A stretch of DNA of 6,939 nt from an uncultured Marvinbryantia sp. (GTDB lineage Bacteria > Bacillota > Clostridia > Lachnospirales > Lachnospiraceae), in contig CAKRON010000116.1 in assembly GCA_934373455.1 (NCBI GenBank), positions 1-6,939 of the forward strand, written 5' to 3'. Positions 1 to 6,046 of this stretch are shown here, in pieces. The translations under genes and the position numbers were made by a program. Positions within the stretch are counted from its first letter, which is position 1, and every line of letters begins with the position of its first letter. The notes beneath the pieces are model-generated. The model saw only the letters and a list, made by a program, of their open reading frames with translations, had not been told where the DNA came from and did not search any database.

Positions 1-284
1 CCCATTGGATAACCGCACAGATATCCAATCATCAAGGCATATGTTCCGGATGAAGATAACTTTAATATTTTATTACACAAAAAAGAGATCGGCTTTAAAA
101 GAAAAAACAAAAATTTGGTAGATATAAAAAGACGTGACAGGATCATAACAGGAAGAAGGGAAGGAACGATGGAATGCGACCAGAGGATCAATACCCTTGT
201 GCATACATCCAGACTATCAGCCGGGTAAAGCAACAGATATAGAAAGAGAAGGAATAAAAATATACCGGACAGAAACTGTTTCAT
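1..284 (-). CDS. ylbJ: YlbJ/SpoVV-like sporulation integral membrane protein, N-terminal part (cut by window edge)
   Basis: An open frame reads leftward from ATG at 284-282 through the window edge, giving 94 codons with no stop, so only the N-terminus is present. The protein opens with a hydrophobic segment (residues 4-20), then a second membrane stretch with VPSLLP (40-45) and, at the edge, GYLCGYPMG. The order 'IVPSLLP ... hydrophobic ... SGYPxG' is the pattern I recall for B. subtilis YlbJ, renamed SpoVV, a mother-cell membrane protein required to move dipicolinic acid toward the forespore. AAAGG at 297-293 lies 8 bases before the ATG and serves as ribosome binding site. It is divergent from relQ. 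Clostridia often carry several YlbJ-like paralogues, and the family also contains nucleoside-transporter-gate domains, so the exact substrate is not settled. The frame and membrane character are seen directly; the family is recognised from memory; the dipicolinate role is inference. Confidence 0.78.
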   Translation of the reverse strand, partial: MKQFLSGIFLFLLFLYLLLYPADSLDVCTRVLILWSHSIVPSLLPVMILSRLFISTKFLFFLLKPISFLCNKILKLSSSGTYALMIGYLCGYPM

Positions 285-301
285 AAAACCTGCCTTTACA
301 T

Positions 302-330
302 TTGAATTGAAAATGATACTGTGATATACT
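302..330 (+). promoter_or_regulatory. Extended -10 sigma-A promoter for relQ operon
   Basis: TTGAAT at 302-307 and TATACT at 325-330 are separated by exactly 17 bases, and TGA at 322-324 directly before the -10 gives an extended -10 element. Transcription would begin near 337, leaving a leader of about 42 bases before relQ. It sits in the only sizeable gap upstream of the six-gene rightward run, so it is the natural operon promoter. It is a sequence match only. Confidence 0.72.
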
Positions 331-351
331 TTATTTTGATTTAGTCTGCAA
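323..351 (-). promoter_or_regulatory. Possible leftward promoter for the ylbJ-like gene
   Basis: On the minus strand TTGCAG (plus 346-351) is followed after 17 bases by TATATC (plus 323-328), a moderate sigma-A match placed about 39 bases before the leftward ATG. It overlaps the -10 of the rightward relQ promoter, so the two would compete. B. subtilis ylbJ is under sporulation sigma-E control; I do not see a clear sigma-E match here, and the true promoter may be different. Confidence 0.3.
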
Positions 352-378
352 TAGAACAAGAAAGAACAGGGTTTTATA

Positions 379-1191
379 ATGAAGATACAATTATGGAGAG
401 AATTTTTGGATCCTTATGATTTGGCAGTAAAAGAACTAATAACAAAATTCGAACATTTAAAATATGAGCACAAGGCAAGAGGACTCTATTGTCCGATTGA
501 AGAAGTGACAGGCCGGGTAAAAGCAGTAGCCAGCATTTTAGATAAGTTAAAGAAGAAAAATCTGGAACTGGAACAGATGGAGCAAGAGTTAGACGATATC
601 GCAGGAATACGTCTTATCTGTCAGTTTGTAGAAGATATTGAGAAAGTGGTATCGATTATTCGGGCTCGAAAAGATATGGCGGTTCGTCAGGAAAAAGATT
701 ATATTACCAATGAAAAAAACAGTGGCTATCGCAGTTATCATATGATCGTAGATTATCCGGTACAAACATTAAACGGACTAAAGACTGTAAAGGTCGAAAT
801 ACAGATACGTACTATGGGAATGAACTTCTGGTCTACGATCGAACATTCTCTGCAATATAAATATAAGCAAAATATACCGGATCATATTAAGGTAAAATTA
901 TGTAATGCAGCAGATGCTATTGTTGTGTTGGATCGTGAGATGTCTGAGGTTCGAAATGAAATTATGGATGCTCAGAATTCTATGCAGATCCAGGAAAACA
1001 TTGTAACCGAAATCCTTCTGACCATACAGAATCTTTATTCTGTGGCAAATCGGAGAGATGTTGCAAAAATACAAGATGAATTTTATGATGTGTATCAGGA
1101 GGGAAATCTGGAAAAACTGATTCGATTTCATAAAAATCTGGACATTATAGCAGAAGGATATAAAGCACAGGGGATAGAATTTAAAGTATGA
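379..1191 (+). CDS. relQ: RelQ-type small alarmone synthetase (GTP pyrophosphokinase)
   Basis: This cytoplasmic enzyme transfers pyrophosphate from ATP to GDP or GTP, making the stringent-response alarmones ppGpp/pppGpp. The start matches the B. subtilis RelQ (YjbM/SasB) N-terminus in register (QLWREFL versus KQWERFL). The synthetase domain spans about residues 36-165: CPIEEVTGRVK (38-48), DIAGIRLICQF (73-83) with the metal-binding Asp73, NSGYRSYH (114-121), and VEIQIRTMGMNFWSTIEHS (139-157) with the catalytic Glu140. No HD hydrolase, TGS or ACT domain is present, so it is a synthesis-only small alarmone synthetase. At 270 residues it is roughly 60 longer than B. subtilis RelQ; the extra helical tail (about 205-270) is unexplained. 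AGGG at 368-371 sits 7 bases before the ATG. Its stop overlaps the next start (ATGA at 1188-1191), so the two are translationally coupled. Function is certain at family level; RelQ rather than RelP is inferred from close similarity. Confidence 0.95.
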   Translation: MKIQLWREFLDPYDLAVKELITKFEHLKYEHKARGLYCPIEEVTGRVKAVASILDKLKKKNLELEQMEQELDDIAGIRLICQFVEDIEKVVSIIRARKDMAVRQEKDYITNEKNSGYRSYHMIVDYPVQTLNGLKTVKVEIQIRTMGMNFWSTIEHSLQYKYKQNIPDHIKVKLCNAADAIVVLDREMSEVRNEIMDAQNSMQIQENIVTEILLTIQNLYSVANRRDVAKIQDEFYDVYQEGNLEKLIRFHKNLDIIAEGYKAQGIEFKV

Positions 1192-1928
1192 CAGAACGAT
1201 TAGACAAGTTTCTCGCTAATGCAGGAATTGGAACCAGAAGTGAAGTGAAAAAGATGCTCCGGCAAAAAAGAGTACAGGTCAATGGAGAGTTTCCACAAAA
1301 AGGAGATATGAAAATTGATGCACAGACCGATCAGATTTTAGCAGATGGAGTGCCTGTAAGCTGTGAAAAATGGGAATACTACCTGCTTCATAAACCAGCT
1401 GGGTGCTTGACAGCAACAAAAGATGCGTCGAACCCTACTGTAATGGATTTCATCACATCTGCGAGAAAAGCGCAGCTTTTTCCGGTCGGGAGATTAGACA
1501 AAGATACAGAAGGACTACTTTTAATAACAGACGATGGAGAGTTGGCACATCAATTGCTTTCTCCGAAAAAACATGTTCCAAAGACTTATTATGCAAGAGT
1601 TGCAGGTGAAATGGAAGAAAAGTGGTGTCAGGAATTTGAAAAAGGACTTGATATCGGAGATGAAAAATTAACACTTCCAGCGTCACTTCGCATCCTGAAG
1701 ATTCATCCATCAGAAGATTACAGTGAAGTGGAGATTACAATCTCTGAAGGAAGATATCACCAGATTAAGCGAATGTGTCATGTGACAGGTCACGACGTAT
1801 TATATCTGAAGCGCATTTCTATGGGTAATCTGATATTGGATGAAAAATTGGAAAAAGGTACTTTTCGTAAGCTGGAAAAAGAGGAAATCGAAAGTTTGAA
1901 AAAGTTAGGGGAAAAGAATGATAGATAA
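1188..1928 (+). CDS. rsuA: RsuA-family pseudouridine synthase (16S rRNA type)
   Basis: This enzyme isomerises a specific uridine in rRNA to pseudouridine; RsuA of E. coli acts on U516 of 16S rRNA. An N-terminal S4 RNA-binding domain covers about residues 1-58 (RLDKFLANAGIGTRSEVKKM). The catalytic domain begins at YYLLHKPAGCLTATKD (64-79), carries the active-site motif GRLDKDTEGLLLITDDG (101-117) with catalytic Asp104, then SPKKHVPKTYYARV (125-138), and ends with ISEGRYHQIKRM (185-196). The HPTV-like segment here reads NPTVMDF (82-88). The 246-residue length is normal for RsuA (E. coli 231). RsuA, RluB, RluE and RluF share this layout; the ordering of HKPAG, NPTV and SEGRYHQIKRM best fits RsuA/YtzG, so target site is inferred. 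The start overlaps the relQ stop by 4 bases and has no well-spaced ribosome binding site (AGGGG at 1169-1173 is 14 bases away), suggesting reinitiation. Its last 11 bases overlap ygiQ. Confidence 0.92.
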   Translation: MTERLDKFLANAGIGTRSEVKKMLRQKRVQVNGEFPQKGDMKIDAQTDQILADGVPVSCEKWEYYLLHKPAGCLTATKDASNPTVMDFITSARKAQLFPVGRLDKDTEGLLLITDDGELAHQLLSPKKHVPKTYYARVAGEMEEKWCQEFEKGLDIGDEKLTLPASLRILKIHPSEDYSEVEITISEGRYHQIKRMCHVTGHDVLYLKRISMGNLILDEKLEKGTFRKLEKEEIESLKKLGEKNDR

Positions 1929-3800
1929 ATTTTTACCTGTTTCTGCGAAAGACATGAGACAGCGAAAGATAAAGCAGCTTGATTTTGTATATGTAACAGG
2001 AGATGCTTATGTGGATCATCCATCTTTCGCCCATGCGGTAATCAGCAGAATCTTGGAACATCATGGATATTCGGTAGGGATCATTGCGCAGCCGGACTGG
2101 AAAGATGACAGCAGCATTGCGGTTCTTGGCGAACCACGTCTTGGTTTTCTGGTATCCGGTGGAAATATGGATTCCATGGTAAATCATTATTCTGTGTCAA
2201 AAAAAAGAAGAAAAACAGATGCATTTTCGCCGGGAGGCGTGATGGGAAAGCGACCGGATCATGCAACGGTTGTATATTGTAATCTGATTCGCAAAACATA
2301 TAAAAAGACGCCAATTATTATTGGAGGAATAGAAGCGAGCCTGAGAAGACTGGCTCATTATGATTACTGGTCTGATTCTCTGAAGAGATCTATTTTGCTG
2401 GATTCCGGAGCAGATCTTTTATCTTATGGAATGGGTGAACGCTCCATCGTTGAGATTGCGGATGCATTGGACTCAGGTTTAGATATAAAAGATATTACAT
2501 ATATCGATGGAACCGTATATAAAACAAATCATTTGCAGGATGTATATGATGTGACATGTTTGCCCTCATATGAATCTTTGAAAGAAGATAACCTGAATTA
2601 TGCCAGAAGTTTCTATATTCAGTACTGCAATACAGATCCATTTAGCGGAAAACGTCTGGCAGAAGAATATCCAAATGGAATTGCTGTTGTTCAGAATCCT
2701 CCGCAGAAACCTTTGAGTCAGGATGAGATGGATATCATTTATGGTCTGGATTATCAGAGAACCTGGCATCCGATGTATGAAAAAGATGGTGGAGTACCGG
2801 CAATCGAGGCTGTTACGGTGGATGTAATTTCTGTGCATTAACATTTCATCAGGGAAGAATCATTCAAACCAGAAGTCATGAGTCACTGATCTGTGAAGCA
2901 AAAAAGTTTATCGAAGATAAAGATTTTAAAGGATATATTCATGATGTGGGAGGTCCGACCGCAAATTTCCGACATCCGTCTTGTGAGAAACAATTGGAAA
3001 AAGGCGTTTGCGTAAAACGTCAGTGTCTGTTTCCAAAACCTTGTAAGAATCTTCAGATAGATCACCAGGATTATCTGGAACTATTGCGCAAACTCAGAGC
3101 ACTTCCGAAAGTGAAAAAAGTATTTATTCGTTCCGGTATCCGTTTTGATTATCTGATCGAAGATAAAAATGATACTTTTTTCCGGGAATTGATACAATAT
3201 CATGTCAGCGGTCAGCTGAAAGTAGCACCGGAACATATTTCAGATGTGGTATTAGAGAAGATGGGAAAACCGGAAAATTCCGTGTATCAAATGTTTGTGA
3301 CAAAATATCAGAAGCTGAATAAGGAATATGGAATGAATCAATTTCTTGTACCATATTTGATGTCTTCTCATCCAGGTTCGACATTGAAAGAAGCCATTGC
3401 ACTGGCAGAATATTTAAGGGATTTAGGCTATATGCCTGAACAGGTACAGGACTTTTATCCAACGCCTTCTACAATCTCTACCTGTATGTATTTTACAGGC
3501 GTTGATCCAAGAACAATGAAGCCAGTTTATGTACCAAAAAATCCACATGAAAAAGCGATGCAGCGTGCACTGATTCAGTATCGCGATCCGAAAAATTATG
3601 ATCTGGTAAAAGAGGCTCTCATAAAAGAACACCGGGAAGACTTAATAGGATTTGGCAAAGAATGTCTGATCCGCCCAAGAAAAAATATTGGGCAGAAGAC
3701 CGGGGGACACCAAAAAGATGCTGATACAGGAAATAAGAAAAAGAAAATGACCGGATCAAAGAAAAAGACAATCCGCAATGTGCATCGTGGTAGAAAATAG
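1918..3800 (+). pseudogene. ygiQ: YgiQ-family radical SAM protein, frameshifted by an internal deletion
   Basis: Two adjoining frames together make one YgiQ (UPF0313) protein. The first, from ATG 1918 (AGGGGA at 1907-1912), encodes the YgiQ N-terminal domain: FVYVTGDAYVDHPSF (23-37), SPGGVMGKRPDHATVVY (104-120), IIIGGIEASLRRLAHYDYW (133-151) and LLSYGMGER (167-175). It remains recognisable to GGVPAIE (codon ending 2808), then runs through an unrelated tail to TAA at 2839-2841. The second frame is open from 2781 and resumes the family sequence as [19 protein letters not shown] from 2805, followed by [46 protein letters not shown] and [12 protein letters not shown], ending in a lysine-rich tail at 3800. 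The Cx3CxxC motif that binds the 4Fe-4S cluster (cysteine codons at 2811, 2823, 2832) is intact but out of frame. About ten residues expected between PAIE and RGC (RFSVNIMR in E. coli) are absent, implying loss of about 31 bases. Reassembled length would be near 637 residues, normal for the family. YgiQ has no settled biochemical function. A true inactivating mutation is the simplest reading; an assembly error at a short repeat is the alternative. Confidence 0.93.
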
Positions 3801-3812
3801 TGAGGTAGATGA

Positions 3813-4418
3813 ATGGCTAAAATACAAAAGGGTGATTTTGGATACATTAATAGTCAGAAGAAAAAACGAACAGCGATTGCAATATTAATGTTTGCAATTC
3901 CGATTATTATTTTCCTGACAGGTTTATCCATTACTCATACAAGAAAAAATATGTTTACACTGGTGGCTATCCTAGGCTGCCTTCCTGCAAGCAAATTTGC
4001 AGTAAATATGATCATGATCTGGCTTCAGAAACCAATTACTCAAAAGCAGCATGATGAGATTGCTGCACATGTGAAGAATATGACTGTTATATATGAAGCA
4101 ACAGTCAGCGCATATGAAAAAAATACACCATTTGTCTGCGTGGTAGTGAGTGGACTGAATGTAATTGCTTTTACACAAAGTCCAAAAGCAGATCCGACCT
4201 TTGCAGAGCAGCATATTAAGAAAATTCTGCAAGGGAATGGTTTTCGTGCAAATGTGAAAGTGTTTACTGATCAGAAACAGTTCCTGAGAAGAGTGGATGA
4301 GCTTTATCCGGATCACCTGGAAAAAGAAGCTCAGGTACCATTTACACCGGACGAGCGATATCCGAATGCTACAAGAAATGAATTAGTAAAAGCAGTAATT
4401 CTTGCAATTTCAATATAA
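3813..4418 (+). CDS. Unrecognised two-TM membrane protein with cytoplasmic C-terminal domain
   Basis: I do not recognise this 201-residue protein. A short basic N-terminus (KKKR, 16-19) is followed by two hydrophobic segments, about 20-40 (AIAILMFAIPIIIFLTGLSI) and 47-71 (MFTLVAILG through MIMIWL), joined by a very short THTRKN turn. The lysine/arginine before the first segment suggests both ends are cytoplasmic. Residues about 80-201 form a mixed soluble region with a hydrophobic strand pair, PFVCVVVSGLNVIAFTQ (106-122), and a helix AEQHIKKILQGNG (131-143) followed by VKVFTDQKQFLRRVDEL; no catalytic signature is apparent. GAGGT at 3802-3806 lies 6 bases before the ATG; another ATG at 3809 is out of frame. 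It sits 12 bases after ygiQ and 12 bases before the RluA-family gene, so it is an operon member with undamaged reading frame. Function is unknown. Confidence 0.85.
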   Translation: MAKIQKGDFGYINSQKKKRTAIAILMFAIPIIIFLTGLSITHTRKNMFTLVAILGCLPASKFAVNMIMIWLQKPITQKQHDEIAAHVKNMTVIYEATVSAYEKNTPFVCVVVSGLNVIAFTQSPKADPTFAEQHIKKILQGNGFRANVKVFTDQKQFLRRVDELYPDHLEKEAQVPFTPDERYPNATRNELVKAVILAISI

Positions 4419-4430
4419 CTGGAGACGATT

Positions 4431-5432
4431 ATGAAAGAAATTCAGGTTTCCCGCGGTGAGGCGGGGCAAAGACTGGATAAACTGTTGGGACGTTATTTAA
4501 ATACTGCGCCATCCAGTTTTATCTATAAAATGCTTCGAAAGAAGAATATTACATTAAATGACAGAAAAGCTACGGGAAAAGAAATCCTGGAAATAAACGA
4601 CTGTGTCAAAATCTTTCTCAGTGACGACACCTGGGAAAAGTTTAGTACGGTAAAATTTGGAAACAAGGTAAATGAATCGAAACTGTCTGCATACCAGAAT
4701 AGTCCACCTTTGAAAAAGGATCAGATTATTTACGAAGATGAACATATTTTGATTCTGAATAAACCGACGGGTATGCTTTCGCAAAAAGCACAGCCCAAAG
4801 ATATTTCGATGAATGAACAGATGATATCATATCTTTGCCATACAGGGCAGATTACCGTTGAAGAACTTCAGACATTTAAACCAGCCGTATGTAACCGACT
4901 GGATCGGAATACCAGTGGTCTTTTGCTGGCTGGAAAAAGTCTGACAGGATTGCAGGTATTGGCAGACATGCTAAAGACGCGTTCTATGCATAAATATTAT
5001 ACGACTCTGGTGGCAGGACAAATTACGCAGCCTTGCCGAATTGAAGGATATCTGCAAAAAGATGAAACTACAAACAAAGTGACGATTTTTAAAGAAGAAG
5101 TACCAGATGCCAAGCGTATCATTACCGAATACCGTCCAATAAAACAGCTGAAAAATGCAACGGTTCTGGAAGTCCTTTTAGTAACCGGACGCTCACACCA
5201 GATCCGCGCTCATCTGGCCAGTATAGGTCATCCGATTGTAGGTGATGCCAAATATGGAAACAAATCCGTAAATTGCTACTATGAAGAAGCATACAGAGTA
5301 AAAAATCAAATGCTTCATGCGCAACGTGTTGTATTTCCGGAACTATCCGGAACATTTTCCTATCTTTCCGGAAAAGAATTTAAGGCACCTTTTCCAAAAG
5401 ATTTTCAGCGAGTCATGAAAGGAGAAGCGTAA
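4431..5432 (+). CDS. RluA/RluC-family pseudouridine synthase
   Basis: This enzyme converts uridine to pseudouridine in RNA, most likely 23S rRNA as for RluC/RluD, though the site cannot be read from sequence. Residues about 13-60 are an S4 domain (QRLDKLLGRYL; FIYKMLRKKNITLND). The catalytic domain follows: IIYEDEHILILNKPTGML (99-116), CNRLDRNTSGLLLAGKS (154-170) with catalytic Asp158, KYYTTLVAG (188-196), LLVTGRSHQIRAHLASIGHP (249-268), VGDAKYGN (270-277) and LHAQRVVFP (295-303). The histidine usual before RLDxxTSG in the RluA family is Asn155 here. Length (333) is normal for the RluC/RluD group. GGAG at 4421-4424 sits 6 bases before the ATG, and the stop TAA overlaps the recU start by one base. 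It is distinct from the RsuA-type gene in the same operon: different family, different catalytic motif. The symbol is left blank because RluA-family paralogues in Firmicutes are not reliably assigned by sequence. Confidence 0.93.
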   Translation: MKEIQVSRGEAGQRLDKLLGRYLNTAPSSFIYKMLRKKNITLNDRKATGKEILEINDCVKIFLSDDTWEKFSTVKFGNKVNESKLSAYQNSPPLKKDQIIYEDEHILILNKPTGMLSQKAQPKDISMNEQMISYLCHTGQITVEELQTFKPAVCNRLDRNTSGLLLAGKSLTGLQVLADMLKTRSMHKYYTTLVAGQITQPCRIEGYLQKDETTNKVTIFKEEVPDAKRIITEYRPIKQLKNATVLEVLLVTGRSHQIRAHLASIGHPIVGDAKYGNKSVNCYYEEAYRVKNQMLHAQRVVFPELSGTFSYLSGKEFKAPFPKDFQRVMKGEA

Positions 5433-5965
5433 TGGCAACATGGAATTCCAGAGGGCTTCGAGGATCCGTGTTGGAAGATTTAATCAACCGCTCCAATGAA
5501 ATATATCTGGAAAAAGGACTTGCATTGATGCAAAAGATTCCTACCCCTATTACCCCAATACAGATCGATAAGGAAAGCAGACATATTACATTGGCATATT
5601 TCGAACAGAAAAGTACTGTGGACTACATCGGTTGTGTGCAGGGAATTCCAGTATGTTTTGATGCAAAGGAATGTAGCAGTGATACATTTGCACTGCAAAA
5701 TCTACATAACCATCAGGTACAGTTTATGTCGGAATTTGAAAAACAGGGCGGCGTGGCTTTTTTGCTTATTTACTATAGCAGCAGAGATTTGTTTTACTAT
5801 TTAACCTATCAGAAGATGATGGAATTCTGGACAAGAAAAGAAGCAGGTGGACGGAAAAGTTTTCGTTTGGAAGAATTGGATATGGATTACACTTTACAGC
5901 CACGTCAGGGAATTTTTGTACCATATCTGGATGGACTGCAAAAAGATTTATCGCATAGGGATTGA
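5432..5965 (+). CDS. recU: RecU Holliday junction resolvase
   Basis: RecU is the Firmicutes enzyme that cuts Holliday junctions during recombination and repair and aids chromosome segregation; it replaces RuvC and works with RuvAB. The protein reads NSRGLRGSVLEDLINRSNE (5-23), LMQKIPTPI (32-40), AYFEQKSTVDYIGCVQG (55-71), FDAKE (76-80), LQNLHNHQVQFM (88-99), and FWTRKEAGGRKSFRLEEL (132-149). These align with B. subtilis RecU in order, including the STxDY metal-site segment (Asp64) and Lys79. The second acidic active-site residue, Glu101 in B. subtilis FEAKE, is Asp77 here. At 177 residues it lacks the N-terminal arm of about 25-30 residues present in the 206-residue B. subtilis protein. AAAGGAG at 5418-5424 is 7 bases before the ATG, which overlaps the preceding stop by one base. 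In many Firmicutes recU neighbours a class A penicillin-binding protein gene; that partner is not seen here. Confidence 0.95.
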   Translation: MATWNSRGLRGSVLEDLINRSNEIYLEKGLALMQKIPTPITPIQIDKESRHITLAYFEQKSTVDYIGCVQGIPVCFDAKECSSDTFALQNLHNHQVQFMSEFEKQGGVAFLLIYYSSRDLFYYLTYQKMMEFWTRKEAGGRKSFRLEELDMDYTLQPRQGIFVPYLDGLQKDLSHRD

Positions 5966-5990
5966 CAAGTTATCTGTATACTTTTATAAT
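5962..5990 (+). promoter_or_regulatory. Perfect-consensus sigma-A promoter for hisZ
   Basis: TTGACA at 5962-5967 and TATAAT at 5985-5990 are both exact consensus hexamers, separated by the optimal 17 bases. The -35 element overlaps the recU stop codon (TGA at 5963-5965), so the new transcription unit begins immediately at the end of the previous one. The expected start is near 5997, giving a leader of about 50 bases. There is no terminator between recU and this promoter, so read-through from the relQ operon is also possible. Confidence 0.9.
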
Positions 5991-6012
5991 GATACGGTAA
6001 TTTAACGAATTA

Positions 6013-6034
6013 GCACTGTACTATGAAAAAGTGC
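6013..6034 (+). other. Small inverted repeat in the hisZ leader
   Basis: GCACT (6013-6017) and AGTGC (6030-6034) can pair as a 5-bp stem around a 12-base loop, ending one base before the GAGGAG ribosome binding site. The stem is short and has no U-tract, so it is not a terminator. It might modestly affect ribosome access or be chance. Confidence 0.25.
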
Positions 6035-6040
6035 GAGGAG
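6035..6040 (+). promoter_or_regulatory. hisZ ribosome binding site (decides the start)
   Basis: GAGGAG lies 6 bases before the ATG at 6047, the spacing expected. An in-frame ATG at 6023 would add eight residues (MKKCEEKN) but has no ribosome binding site before it and would place this GAGGAG inside the coding region, so 6047 is preferred. Confidence 0.85.
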
Positions 6041-6046
6041 AAAAAT

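Noticed and set aside
898..1131. Minus-strand open frames opposite the operon genes (for example 898-1131, 3972-4316)
   Set aside because: They lie wholly antisense to well-supported genes, show no family features, and have low-complexity shadow-like composition.
2199..2217. A-rich run as a frameshift or slippage site in ygiQ
   Set aside because: The reading frame passes through it and conserved YgiQ motifs continue in the same frame afterwards.
2796..2841. Programmed ribosomal frameshift joining the two ygiQ halves
   Set aside because: No slippery heptamer or downstream stem-loop is evident at the junction, and about ten conserved residues are physically absent, which a frameshift could not supply.
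6023..6046. Upstream in-frame ATG as the hisZ start
   Set aside because: No ribosome binding site precedes it and a good GAGGAG sits 6 bases before the ATG at 6047, where the family sequence begins.
5966..6046. T-box riboswitch or his attenuator before hisZ
   Set aside because: The leader is only about 50 bases and has no terminator hairpin, specifier-loop architecture or histidine-codon run.
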